Below, in pieces: positions 17,294-26,167 of a stretch of 64,000 nucleotides of DNA (positions are counted from its first letter, which is position 1; each line of letters starts with the position of its first letter). Made by a program: the position numbers and the translations under genes. The DNA lies in the NCBI GenBank assembly GCA_034435015.1, contig DAOTYH010000045.1, forward strand, positions 1-64,000, written 5' to 3'. The notes below the pieces were generated by a model, which did no database searches, had not been told where the DNA came from, and was given only the letters and a program-made list of their open reading frames with translations. The stretch is from DAOTYH01 sp034435015 (GTDB lineage: Bacteria; Chloroflexota; Anaerolineae; Aggregatilineales; UBA3940).

Positions 17294-17325
17294 GGGTGGA
17301 GGCCAAGTACAGCCTCCACCCTTTT
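17294..17325 (+). terminator. Intrinsic terminator or attenuator inside the catabolic operon
   Basis: Ten-base perfect stem GGGTGGAGGC / GCCTCCACCC (17294-17303 and 17312-17321) with an eight-base loop, followed by TTTT. It precedes the second epimerase, so it should lower downstream expression rather than end the operon. Confidence 0.7.
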
Positions 17326-17346
17326 ATATATCAGGAGGAAAGTCAA

Positions 17347-18327
17347 ATGAAGGTGGGGGTTTTTAGTTTCGTCTTTCAGGCTCTGCTGTCCTATGACGAG
17401 GCTCTCGACTGGATAGCAGGTGTAGGGGCACAGGCCGTTGAAGTCGGTTCAGGCGGTTATGTAGCCGAGCTAGGCAAGCCTTACTGCATGACTGAGGAAC
17501 TGCTGGCCAATGAGGAGAAACTCAGAGAATGGAAGCAAAAGGCTGAAGATCGTGGGTTGGAGATCAGCGCTCTGAGCTGTCATGGGAATCCCCTCCACCC
17601 CAATCAGGATATTGCCCAGTTGCACCGCAAACAGTTCCGTGAATCCGTGCTGGTTGCCGAGAAAATCGGTGTGCGGCGGATTATTACTTTCTCAGGTTGC
17701 CCTGGTGATAGTGACGACAGCAAGTACCCCAACTGGGTAACCTGCCCATGGCCGCCCGATTTTCAGCGCATTCTTGAATGGCAATGGAACGAGAAGATCA
17801 TTCCCTACTGGCAGGAGGAAGTAAAGTTCTGCCGTGAACACGGCGTGGACATGATCGCACTGGAAATGCACCCTGGGTTTGCGGTTTACAACCCCGAAAC
17901 GCTTCTGCGCCTGCGTAAGGCAGTAGGGCCGGAGATCGGTGCTAACTTTGACCCCAGCCACTTGTTCTGGCAGGGTATTGATCCGCTGGCGGCCGTCCGC
18001 GCTTTGGGGTCAGCCATCTTCCATGTCCATGCCAAAGACACAAACATTGACCCCATCAACACGTCCGTAAATGGTGTTCTGGATACGAAACCCTATGCTG
18101 ATGAGATTAACCGCTCGTGGATCTTCCGCACGGTAGGGTATGGTCATGATATGAAATTCTGGAAGGACTTAATCAGCACCCTGCGGCTGGTCGGGTATGA
18201 CTATGTGCTGAGTATGGAGCATGAAGACAGCCTGCTTTCGTTGCGCGAGGGGTTAGAAAAGGGCGTCGGCTTTTTGCGTGAGTTGATCCTGACCGACGAG
18301 CGCGGCAAGCCATGGTTTGAATCGTAG
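17347..18327 (+). CDS. Sugar phosphate isomerase/epimerase (TIM barrel)
   Basis: 326 residues of the xylose-isomerase-like TIM-barrel family. Visible features: CHGNPLHPN, ALEMHPGF (metal Glu), NFDPSHLFW (Asp), VHAKDTNI (His) and SMEHED (Glu). The frame is open from 17257, but GGAGGAAAGTCAA directly precedes the ATG at 17347 and the terminator hairpin lies between. The N-terminus MKVGVFSFVFQALLSYDEAL is typical. Second epimerase of the operon, unlike the one at 14126 in sequence. Confidence 0.83.
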   Translation: MKVGVFSFVFQALLSYDEALDWIAGVGAQAVEVGSGGYVAELGKPYCMTEELLANEEKLREWKQKAEDRGLEISALSCHGNPLHPNQDIAQLHRKQFRESVLVAEKIGVRRIITFSGCPGDSDDSKYPNWVTCPWPPDFQRILEWQWNEKIIPYWQEEVKFCREHGVDMIALEMHPGFAVYNPETLLRLRKAVGPEIGANFDPSHLFWQGIDPLAAVRALGSAIFHVHAKDTNIDPINTSVNGVLDTKPYADEINRSWIFRTVGYGHDMKFWKDLISTLRLVGYDYVLSMEHEDSLLSLREGLEKGVGFLRELILTDERGKPWFES

Positions 18328-18352
18328 AAGGTTAGACCTGATGCTCCGCTTG

Positions 18353-18381
18353 AGGGGCTGTCGGCATGACGAACAGCCCCT
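18353..18381 (+). terminator. Weak terminator-like hairpin before larA
   Basis: AGGGGCTGT / ACAGCCCCT, nine pairs around an eleven-base loop. The following bases are GCCGTATATTTT, so termination would be partial. Confidence 0.45.
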
Positions 18382-18426
18382 GCCGTATATTTTCATGGTC
18401 GAGAGATTGATTGGGGGGTGTTTGTT

Positions 18427-19704
18427 ATGTATGTCAAGCTAGCCTATGGGCGAGAGGGTCTCACGGTTAATCTGCCGGATGATGTCCATGTGCTGGAGCC
18501 GCGTTTCGTGCCGGGCCTGCCGGATGAACCGGACGCCCTCCGTCGCGCCCTAAGAGACCCCATTGGCTCAGAGCCACTCGCCGCGAAGGTGAAGCCGGGG
18601 GATAAGGTGGTTATTGTCCATACGGATATTACCCGCGCAACACCTAACGACCGGATACTGCCCGTTCTCATTGGTGAGCTTGAGATGGCAGGTGTTGCCC
18701 GTCAGGATATTACACTGCTCAATGGTCTTGGTACGCACCGTCCTCAGACAGAGGCTGAGCTACGGGCAATGCTGGGTGATTTCATTGTAGAGAACTACCG
18801 CTGTCTCCAGCATGACTGCCACGACGACGACAATCTGGTTTCATTAGGTTGGACTTCCTTCGGGCATCCCGTGCGCGTGAACCGAACTTACCTTGAGGCC
18901 GATGTGCGTGTTCTGACCGGTTTCATCGAGCCACACTTCTTTGCCGGTTTCAGCGGCGGTCCCAAGGCTGTCATCCCCTCGCTGGCTGGTGCCGAGAGCG
19001 TCCTTACTAACCATGGCCTCAAGATGATTGCGCACCCTAAGGCGACATGGGGTATTACGGAAGGGAATCCCATCTGGGAGGAAATGCGTGAGGTAGCACT
19101 GCTCACCAAGCCTACCTTCTTACTCAATGTCACGCTCAATATGTGGCGTGAGATCACAGGCGTCTTTGCCGGTGATATACTGACCGCCCATGCCGCAGGC
19201 TGTGCTTTTGTCAAAGAGAACGCCATGGTGGGCGTGGATGCTCCTTACGACATTGTGATAACGACCAACAGCGGCTATCCGTTAGATCAGAATCTGTATC
19301 AGTCTGTCAAGGGTATGAGTGCCGCCAGCCAAATCGTGCGTGACGGAGGCTCGATCATCATTGCTACAGCCTGCGAAGATGGATTGCCCGATCACGGACG
19401 TTACGCCGCACTGCTAGCTGAGGCAGGCTCTCCCCAGGGGGTGCTGGATATGCTGGCTCGGCCCGGTTTTGAAGCTCAGGATCAATGGCAGGTACAGATA
19501 CAGGCGCTGATCCAGTTGCGCGCTGATGTGTATGTTTACAGCGACGGTCTGACCGATCAGCAGATTGAGAAAGCCCTGTTTCTGCCCTGCCGTAACATCG
19601 AGGCAACCTTAGCTCAACTACAGGCTAAATATGGCCCCGATGCACGTATTTGTGTCATACCAGAAGGCCCGCAAACAATCCCTTATTTGCGCCAGCCTGC
19701 TTGA
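18427..19704 (+). CDS. larA: LarA-type nickel-pincer-dependent 2-hydroxyacid racemase
   Basis: 425 residues. Residues equivalent to those binding the nickel-pincer nucleotide and substrate in lactate racemase are visible: His in QHDCHDDD, His in EPHFFAGF, Lys in GGPKAVIPS and His in TNHGL. LarA homologues racemise or epimerise various 2-hydroxy acids. The cofactor genes larB, larC and larE are not in this window. The frame opens with GTG at 18418; the ATG at 18427 fits the G-rich site better. It could feed the GlcD-like oxidase with the right stereoisomer. Confidence 0.85.
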   Translation: MYVKLAYGREGLTVNLPDDVHVLEPRFVPGLPDEPDALRRALRDPIGSEPLAAKVKPGDKVVIVHTDITRATPNDRILPVLIGELEMAGVARQDITLLNGLGTHRPQTEAELRAMLGDFIVENYRCLQHDCHDDDNLVSLGWTSFGHPVRVNRTYLEADVRVLTGFIEPHFFAGFSGGPKAVIPSLAGAESVLTNHGLKMIAHPKATWGITEGNPIWEEMREVALLTKPTFLLNVTLNMWREITGVFAGDILTAHAAGCAFVKENAMVGVDAPYDIVITTNSGYPLDQNLYQSVKGMSAASQIVRDGGSIIIATACEDGLPDHGRYAALLAEAGSPQGVLDMLARPGFEAQDQWQVQIQALIQLRADVYVYSDGLTDQQIEKALFLPCRNIEATLAQLQAKYGPDARICVIPEGPQTIPYLRQPA

Positions 19705-19738
19705 GAAATAACGTAACGATCTGAGAGGAAGTCAAGAA

Positions 19739-19765
19739 GGGGGCTCTTGCGAAAGCCCCCTTTTT
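19739..19765 (+). terminator. Rho-independent terminator of the catabolic operon
   Basis: GGGGGCT / AGCCCCC stem (19739-19745 and 19754-19760), followed by TTTTT. It ends the 11483-19704 operon; the L,D-transpeptidase gene runs in from the right. Confidence 0.85.
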
Positions 19766-19779
19766 GCCTGCCCTCATGC

Positions 19780-20886
19780 TTAATAGATCACCAGCACTGG
19801 TGTGCCTATTGGTGCCCAGTTATACAGCCACTCGGCCTCTGCGGTACGCATGTTGATACATCCATGGCTCATGGGCCTGCCAAAGTTGTTGTGCCAGTAT
19901 GTGCCATGAAAACTATATCCCCGATAGAAGTACATGACCCATGGGACATTGGGAAGATTGTAGTCTGGCCCAACCATGTGCTGGGAAGGGTATTTGGCGT
20001 AGATAGCAAAACTGCCTGTCACAGTCGGTGTGCCCGGCAGGCCGGTAGAAACCATGAATTGCCGCAACAGCACTCCATTCTCGTAAGCAAAGACTTGTTG
20101 CTGTGAAAGCACTACGATAATCTGTCTTCCCTGCCTTATGGTTGGGGCAGGAGCGTTAGAGGCGTAGGCCGGCCCGCCCGTAGCTGTGCCGTTGCCTGCT
20201 GGGATGACTAGAGTCTGGCCAACGTAAATCCGGTTAGCGTTGGCTAACTGGTTGGCGGCCATGATGGCGTTAACTGTCACATTGTAGCGGGTGGCTATTC
20301 TCAACAGCGTGTCACCCCGCTGGACTGTATAGGTCGTTGATCGGCCCCCTATGTTGGATGAACCGCTTGCGCCGGAAGCATTGCCCCCTCTTCCCGGTAT
20401 GCTTAAAATCTGCCCGGCATAGATGCGGGATGGGTTGTTTATGCCGTTAGCCGCCGCCAGTGTAGCTACTGAGATTCCATACTGTTGGGCAATGGCAGAG
20501 AGGGTCTCTCCAGGTCGGACAGTGTGGGTCATGCCGCCTGCCGCCAGCGTCTGGCCGGTCTGGGACGATACGGTGGCTAAGTTGCCGGAAGGGATCACTA
20601 GAATTTGCCCTGCATAAATCTGATCCGGGTTAGTTAATCCATTGGCCGCCATGAGCTGAGTGACGGTTAAGCCATAGCGTAACCCAATCCGGAACAGATT
20701 CTCTCCGGGTTGCACGACATGAGTTCCGGGTTGGGGTTGAGATGGATCAGAGATGGGAGTGGAAGAGGAAGGATGAATAGAGGCTCTGGCAGGCGTTATG
20801 GGAGTAAGAAGAGACAAAACCAACGCAGTTATCAGTGCAAAACCTGCCTGCCAACGTTGCTTTGAAAGGCGTCGTCGCAGGTACAT
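19780..20886 (-). CDS. L,D-transpeptidase with three LysM domains (secreted)
   Basis: 368 residues from the ATG at 20886, which has GGGAGG nine bases upstream; the open frame to 21009 lacks such a site. A signal peptide (about 1-35, ending ARAS) is followed by three LysM repeats (about 54-98, 115-160, 185-230, each ending ILVIP, ILSIP or LVIP). A YkuD domain follows, with HGTYWHN and the catalytic SHGCINM motif. It would bind peptidoglycan outside the membrane and form 3-3 crosslinks or attach proteins. This implies a peptidoglycan wall. Confidence 0.92.
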   Translation of the reverse strand: MYLRRRLSKQRWQAGFALITALVLSLLTPITPARASIHPSSSTPISDPSQPQPGTHVVQPGENLFRIGLRYGLTVTQLMAANGLTNPDQIYAGQILVIPSGNLATVSSQTGQTLAAGGMTHTVRPGETLSAIAQQYGISVATLAAANGINNPSRIYAGQILSIPGRGGNASGASGSSNIGGRSTTYTVQRGDTLLRIATRYNVTVNAIMAANQLANANRIYVGQTLVIPAGNGTATGGPAYASNAPAPTIRQGRQIIVVLSQQQVFAYENGVLLRQFMVSTGLPGTPTVTGSFAIYAKYPSQHMVGPDYNLPNVPWVMYFYRGYSFHGTYWHNNFGRPMSHGCINMRTAEAEWLYNWAPIGTPVLVIY

Positions 20887-21085
20887 TGTGTATATCCTCC
20901 CTATCGCTGTCTGTACCTTTGGCGTCTTTAGTATACGAATAGATGGCCGATTAGAGCAATCTGCTTCTCCTGATGATTTGACCATCTGGCCAGATGAAGG
21001 ACTGGTCAAGTGATCAGCCCCCTTTCAGGCTGGGAGTGGTAAGATACCATGACTGCCCTTACAACGGAGTAAGAGAGGAGGTTGC

Positions 21086-22021
21086 ATGGAACCCGTGATC
21101 TCTACCAATGGATTGGTCAGGCGTTTTGGTGAAATTGTTGCTGTGGATGGCGTTACGCTGGAGGTCTATGCAGGTGAGGTGTTTGGTTTTCTGGGGCATA
21201 ATGGCGCGGGCAAGACGACAACCATTCGACTGCTCAATGGCGTACTGGAACCAGACGACGGCTCAGTCCGGGTGCTGGGCTTAGACCCGGCAACAGAGGG
21301 TGCCTTGTTGCGGCGCCGCACGGGCGTTCTCACAGAGAATCCTTCATTAGAGGAACGCCTCTCTGCCCGTGAGAATCTGTACATATATGCTGAGCTATAC
21401 GGCGTACCTGAAGGTGAGGTGACTCGCCGGATCGCCGAGTTGCTGGATGATTTCGAGCTGGCTGATCGAGCTGATGAACGGGTGGGCGGGTACAGCAAGG
21501 GGATGAAACAGCGCCTCGCCTTAGCCCGTGCTCTGATCCACAGACCTGAGTTACTCTTCCTGGATGAACCAACCGCCGGCCTCGATCCAGTGGCCTCGCA
21601 TCGAGTTCATGAACTCATCCTGCATATGAGCAGGCAGGAAGGACGGACTGTCTTCATCTGCACCCATAATCTGGCTGAAGCGCAGAAACTGTGCGACCGT
21701 GTGGCTGTGCTGGAGTATGGCCGGATCATCGCCCTTGGCACACCGAAAGAGCTGGCTCGGCGTATGGGGCAACGACTCAGCCTGGAGATAGAGGTAGGAG
21801 TCAACGGTGTTACAAAGGCTCTAGAGGTCCTGCAAGGGGTCTTTTTGGGGAATAATGAAGAGTCCTCTCAGGATCAGGATGTCATCAAGATAGCTGGCGT
21901 TCACCGTGAGATGATCCCCAATGTGGTAGCAAGGTTGACTGAGGCAGGTGTGCCTGTCTACCGGGTAGCACCAAGTGAGCCGTCGCTGGAAGATTTCTAC
22001 CTTGCATTGCATGGGGAATAA
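21086..22021 (+). CDS. ABC transporter ATP-binding protein (NatA/DrrA type)
   Basis: 311 residues. Walker A GHNGAGKTT, signature YSKGMKQRLALARALIH, Walker B LLFLDEPTAGLDP and the switch His in CTHNLAEA are complete. A C-terminal extension (about 225-311) is typical of the DrrA/NatA subfamily. AGAGAGGAGG precedes the ATG. Paired with the permease 12 bases downstream. Substrate (ions, drugs or lipids) cannot be told. Confidence 0.88.
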   Translation: MEPVISTNGLVRRFGEIVAVDGVTLEVYAGEVFGFLGHNGAGKTTTIRLLNGVLEPDDGSVRVLGLDPATEGALLRRRTGVLTENPSLEERLSARENLYIYAELYGVPEGEVTRRIAELLDDFELADRADERVGGYSKGMKQRLALARALIHRPELLFLDEPTAGLDPVASHRVHELILHMSRQEGRTVFICTHNLAEAQKLCDRVAVLEYGRIIALGTPKELARRMGQRLSLEIEVGVNGVTKALEVLQGVFLGNNEESSQDQDVIKIAGVHREMIPNVVARLTEAGVPVYRVAPSEPSLEDFYLALHGE

Positions 22022-22033
22022 GGAGGAGAAACC

Positions 22034-22855
22034 ATGAACTGGCGTGCTATCAGGGCGATTGTCCGCAAAGACTTACACGTCATCTTGCGCAGTAAGATGG
22101 TTTTGATCCCAATGATTGTTGTCCCCATGATCTTCTTGGTCCTCTTCCCGGCGGTGATGGGAGCGGTTATTAATTTCGCGCCGCTCTCCATTTCCAGCGA
22201 CCTAGAGGATTTCGACCTCATGTTACAAAGGATGCCCCCCACCCTGCAAGCTCAATTCGATGGTATGGAGCCAGCCCAGTCATTTCTTGTCCTGATGCTG
22301 GTTTACCTCTTCGCGCCATTCTTCTTAATCATCCCGCTAATGGTCGCCAGCGTCATTGCCGCTGACAGCTTTGCGGGGGAGAAAGAACGTAAGACGATGG
22401 AGGCTTTGCTCTATACTCCCCTAACTGAGCGGGAGCTGTTGACGGCCAAAATGCTTTCAGCATGGATTCCAGCACTGGCGGTTTCGCTGGTGAGTTTCAT
22501 ACTATATGGCGTGGTGGCTAACCTTGTGGGGTGGCCGCTGATGGGGCGTATTTACTTTCCCAACACAACTTGGTTGGTGCTAGTGCTGTGGGTCGCGCCG
22601 GCGGCCTCCGGTCTGGGGCTGGGCATGACTGTCTTAGTCTCGGCACGAGTGAGGACCTTTCAGGAGGCGTATCAGCTAGGGGCTGTTGTCGTAGTGCCTG
22701 TTGTGGCGTTGGTGATTGGTCAGGCGGCAGGAGTGATTTACCTGAGCGTGGAGTTTACCGCCCTACTGGGGCTGATCTTTTGGGCGGTAAACGCAGTGCT
22801 GATCTGGTTTGGTGTGCGTGTTTTCCAGCGGGGGGAACTCATAACCCGACTGTAA
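22034..22855 (+). CDS. ABC-2 type permease
   Basis: 273 residues with about six membrane segments. The N-terminus RAIVRKDLHVILRSKMVL and AADSFAGEKERKTMEALLYTP mark the ABC-2/NatB family. AAGGAGGAG precedes the start. It forms an export complex with the ATPase just upstream. Confidence 0.86.
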   Translation: MNWRAIRAIVRKDLHVILRSKMVLIPMIVVPMIFLVLFPAVMGAVINFAPLSISSDLEDFDLMLQRMPPTLQAQFDGMEPAQSFLVLMLVYLFAPFFLIIPLMVASVIAADSFAGEKERKTMEALLYTPLTERELLTAKMLSAWIPALAVSLVSFILYGVVANLVGWPLMGRIYFPNTTWLVLVLWVAPAASGLGLGMTVLVSARVRTFQEAYQLGAVVVVPVVALVIGQAAGVIYLSVEFTALLGLIFWAVNAVLIWFGVRVFQRGELITRL

Positions 22856-22880
22856 GGATAAGCGAATGCTCCGCACAGAG

Positions 22881-22905
22881 CCTCCCGGCCAGCATTGCCG
22901 GGAGG
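22881..22905. terminator. Terminator between convergent operons
   Basis: Nine-base perfect stem CCTCCCGGC / GCCGGGAGG with a seven-base loop, then TTTCT. It lies between the ABC exporter and the end of the CODH/ACS operon and may serve both. Confidence 0.75.
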
Positions 22906-22924
22906 TTTCTGTTAGACTCATGGC

Positions 22925-23716
22925 TCAGGTATCTAGTATTTCTCCTATCATGCCGGCGACAGCCTGATAGACAGGGGAGCTGTTATCCAGCTCGATCAGC
23001 GGTCGTCCGGTGAATTCGAACTCGGCTATTTCCTCGTCATGGGGAACTACGCCGAGTAGCGGAAAATCTAACTGGTCAATACGTTTTTGGAGCGGCACAG
23101 GAATATCGCCGGCTAGGCCGTTCAAGATCAGGTAGGTATGCTCAATACGGATGTCCAGTTCGTGGCGAAAGCTGGCGATCCGCTCTGCCGCAACAATGCC
23201 CCGCAGGGTCGGGTCGCTGACAACCAGCAGATGTTGTACATCGCGTGTAGTACGGCGGCTGAGATGCTCCATGCCTGCCTCATTGTCAATCACAACGTAA
23301 CGGTAGTTCTTGCTGATCGCATCTACTACCTCGCGCAGGTTATGATTGACTGCACAGTAACAACCTTGCCCTTCTGATCGCCCCATCGCGATCAGGTCGA
23401 ACTGCCCCCCCTCCGCCAAAGAAGATCGGATGTGATAATCAAGATAGTCGCGCTTGGTCGTGCCGCTGGGCAGTGTGCCCATTGCCGCCCCGCCCGCTGT
23501 CAGTGACTGCTTGACCTGAGCCAGCAGGTCTTCGCGGATGTCGCCTACCGTCCATTCAAGCTCCAGTCCAAGCACCATGTTTAGGTTACTGCTGGGGTCA
23601 GCATCAATAGCTAAAATAGGCCCGCTCTGGGTCTGGGCGAGGTATTTGATCACCATCGCCGCGACAGTTGTCTTGCCGACACCGCCTTTACCTGCTAGTG
23701 CAATGGTTGTGGTCAT
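22925..23716 (-). CDS. cooC: CooC-type ATPase for CODH/ACS nickel insertion (copy 1)
   Basis: 263-residue MinD-like P-loop ATPase. Deviant Walker A GKGGVGKTT near residues 9-17, DADPSSNLN switch, and the CooC-specific Cys-x-Cys in GQGCYCAVNHNLR that binds metal between monomers. It acts in the cytoplasm in maturation of CODH or ACS metal clusters. It is the last gene of the operon, following a second CooC-like gene. Confidence 0.88.
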   Translation of the reverse strand: MTTTIALAGKGGVGKTTVAAMVIKYLAQTQSGPILAIDADPSSNLNMVLGLELEWTVGDIREDLLAQVKQSLTAGGAAMGTLPSGTTKRDYLDYHIRSSLAEGGQFDLIAMGRSEGQGCYCAVNHNLREVVDAISKNYRYVVIDNEAGMEHLSRRTTRDVQHLLVVSDPTLRGIVAAERIASFRHELDIRIEHTYLILNGLAGDIPVPLQKRIDQLDFPLLGVVPHDEEIAEFEFTGRPLIELDNSSPVYQAVAGMIGEILDT

Positions 23717-23761
23717 ATAGTTTGCTCCCTGAGTAGTCGTTCTACTTGAAGCCTATCTCTG

Positions 23762-24547
23762 TCACATACCACTGCTAGTCTCACGATCAAGTACAGCCGC
23801 CATTTGCTCAGCGGCCTGCCGCAATGCGGGTACATAGTCATAGACAGCCACTCCCAGCCGGTCGGCTTCTTGAACAGCCAGATCGGCGGGCAGGAAGCCC
23901 AGCACGGGCAGGCCGGGCGTTTCCGCGTTCAGGAAGGCGGCCTCATCATCATCGCGGATCTTATTGCCTACCAGCCACAGTTTTCTCAAACCAATATCCT
24001 CCGCCAGTGCCTTGATCTGAGCGGCTGTCCCCAAACTGCGGCGGGTCGGCTCCACAACGATCAACATAGCATCCACAAAGTCAACCGTGGCACGTCCTAG
24101 ATGTTCAACCCCTGCATACATATCGAGGATCAGCACATCATCCTTACGGAAGAGCAGATGGGTAAAGAGTGTCTTGAGCATAGCACTTTCAGGGCAGATA
24201 CAACCTGATCCACCCACATCTACCGACCCCATCTCCAGCAGGCGCACGTTCCGGTGTACCACGCTGAATCGTTCTGGGATGTCATCTACGCGCGGATTGA
24301 GGGTAAAGAAGCCGCCTATCGTTCCCGGCTTGGCTCCGGTACGCTCTTCAATCAAGTCGTCCATCTCAGCGATGGGGTGCAGTTTGGCACGCAGATCAGG
24401 CGGAAAGCCTAGTGCACCTGCCAGACAAGGCGACGGGTCTGCATCTACTGCCAGCACAGTTCTTCCGGCGTCAGCGTACACCTGCGCCAGCAGGGCCGCC
24501 AGCGTAGTTTTTCCGACTCCGCCTTTGCCGCTGATTGCCAGTTTCAT
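23762..24547 (-). CDS. CooC-type ATPase (copy 2)
   Basis: 261 residues from the ATG at 24547 (GGAG seven bases upstream). It shows GKGGVGKTTLAALLAQ, DADPSPCLAGALGFP and the Cys-x-Cys in GSGCICPESAML. Sequence differs clearly from the neighbouring copy, so one may serve CODH (acsA) and the other ACS (acsB), as for CooC and AcsF elsewhere. Which is which cannot be decided here. Confidence 0.86.
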   Translation of the reverse strand: MKLAISGKGGVGKTTLAALLAQVYADAGRTVLAVDADPSPCLAGALGFPPDLRAKLHPIAEMDDLIEERTGAKPGTIGGFFTLNPRVDDIPERFSVVHRNVRLLEMGSVDVGGSGCICPESAMLKTLFTHLLFRKDDVLILDMYAGVEHLGRATVDFVDAMLIVVEPTRRSLGTAAQIKALAEDIGLRKLWLVGNKIRDDDEAAFLNAETPGLPVLGFLPADLAVQEADRLGVAVYDYVPALRQAAEQMAAVLDRETSSGM

Positions 24548-24567
24548 GAGTCGCTCCATCAACACAG

Positions 24568-24606
24568 GGGCGAGCCGGCCCCAAAGACAGTGCTGCCGGC
24601 TCGCCC
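24568..24606 (-). other. Intercistronic hairpin metVF / cooC
   Basis: Eleven-base perfect stem GGGCGAGCCGG / CCGGCTCGCCC with a 17-base loop, 22 bases after the metVF stop. No T-run on the sense strand, so it is probably an mRNA-stability or processing element. Confidence 0.6.
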
Positions 24607-24628
24607 ATTATGGTCCAGCTCTAATGGG

Positions 24629-26137
24629 TTAGACCGTTGGTGCCTGTGCGGCCGCTTCTTTCTGAGCAGGCACAAAGCCGGATGGTAAAAGTCCCGCCTC
24701 AGTGACGATACGCGGAACGATCTCTTCCCAGCCGACAGCCATAATGTGGATGCCGTTAACTCCCTGCTTGCCCTTGATCGCCTCAATGAGTTCTAGCGCG
24801 ATAGTTACCCCTTCCTCTGCCGCGCCATCGCCAGCCGCCTCCATACGCTTCATCAAACGCTCAGGGATGCTGACGCCTGGCACTTCATGGTGGAGGTAAA
24901 GCGCCATCTTGTAACTCTTGAGCGGAGTGATACCAATTAAGATATACACCTTGTCCAAGATGTTGCGCTTGGCCAGTTCATTGAGCCAGACCTCCAGCCC
25001 GTCGGGGTCATATACAAGATTGGTCTGGAAGAATTGGGCCCCTGCATTGACTTTCTTGTGCTCTCGGATGGCCTGAAATTCAGGCCGTGAGGCAAAGGGT
25101 GAAGCCGCCGCCCCTAAGAAGTATTTAGGTGGATTCTTGATCTCGCGTCCGTCAAGATACTTACCCTCGTCGCGCATCCGCCTCAGTATCCATAGCATCT
25201 GAATGGAGTCGATGTCCACAATGTCCATGCGGCCCAGAGGAGACGGCCCCATACGCATACTGTCGCCAGACAGGCATAAGATGTTACGGACCCCCAGCGC
25301 GTTCGCCCCGATCACCTCAGCCTGTAACCCAACACGTGTGCGATCACGGGCGGCGATCTGCATCACTGGTTCTCCGCCATTCTGGATGGTGATCACACTA
25401 CAGGCCAGACTGGACATGCGTGGTGTAGCCGAGGGGCTGTCGGTGAAGTTAATCGCGGTCACATAGGGCTTGACCATCTCGATATTGCTAATCAGCTTCT
25501 TCGTTGCCGTGCTGAGAGGTGGTGCAACTTCGGCAGTCACGACGAACTCCCCTGCCTTCAACCGTCGCTCCAACTCCGAGACAGGCTCTTCATAGGCCGG
25601 CGCATGATAGAGGGCATCCCCCTGCCACCACTCCGGCTGGCGGATAGGCACAAAGAGGGAGTCCCATGTCTCGGTACGCTTAGCAGGGTCACGAGAGAGT
25701 ATGCCGGTGATGAACTTCCGTGCACCTTTGGTGAACTTCCCATCACCAATCTTCTTGATTTGGACAAAGCCGTCGCCCCACGCCTCAGTACCCGTCTTGT
25801 CCCAATCGAGCGGGGGCAGAACCTCAAGTAGCAGTTCTTGACGGCCATACTTAAAGGCACGTTCGTAGATTTTGTACCAGATGCATGGCCGGGTTGGGTC
25901 TACATAGCAATGCTCCTCAGTAGAGCCGCCGCACGGCCCATTGCGTACCCCTTTAGGGCACTCCATCGGGCAAATGAGGGCTGTTTCCTGTAGTAGGCAG
26001 TTGCCGCACATCCGGCAACCGAAAAGGGGGCCTTTGATTGCATACTCAATACTGCCTAACAGACGGCGCCCGAAAGGCTCGCGTTTGAAGGGATAGAATC
26101 GCGGTTGCCAGCGGCGTGCAGGAGTAAATCCGGGCAT
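24629..26137 (-). CDS. metF: MetV-MetF fusion: methylenetetrahydrofolate reductase
   Basis: 502 residues. Residues about 15-115 form a MetV-like Cys-rich domain (CRMCGNCLLQETALICPMEC, NGPCGG). The rest is the MetF TIM barrel (VVTAEVAPPLS, INFTDSPSATPRMSS, NILCLSGD, YVLIGITPLKS-like region). It reduces methylene-THF to methyl-THF, the last methyl-branch step before AcsE. In acetogens MetV and MetF are usually separate subunits; here they are one chain. Start: the ATG at 26137 with GAGGAGAG before it, rather than the in-frame TTG at 26155. Confidence 0.9.
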   Translation of the reverse strand: MPGFTPARRWQPRFYPFKREPFGRRLLGSIEYAIKGPLFGCRMCGNCLLQETALICPMECPKGVRNGPCGGSTEEHCYVDPTRPCIWYKIYERAFKYGRQELLLEVLPPLDWDKTGTEAWGDGFVQIKKIGDGKFTKGARKFITGILSRDPAKRTETWDSLFVPIRQPEWWQGDALYHAPAYEEPVSELERRLKAGEFVVTAEVAPPLSTATKKLISNIEMVKPYVTAINFTDSPSATPRMSSLACSVITIQNGGEPVMQIAARDRTRVGLQAEVIGANALGVRNILCLSGDSMRMGPSPLGRMDIVDIDSIQMLWILRRMRDEGKYLDGREIKNPPKYFLGAAASPFASRPEFQAIREHKKVNAGAQFFQTNLVYDPDGLEVWLNELAKRNILDKVYILIGITPLKSYKMALYLHHEVPGVSIPERLMKRMEAAGDGAAEEGVTIALELIEAIKGKQGVNGIHIMAVGWEEIVPRIVTEAGLLPSGFVPAQKEAAAQAPTV

Positions 26138-26167
26138 TGTACACTCTCTCCTCAATTCAAAAGAATC

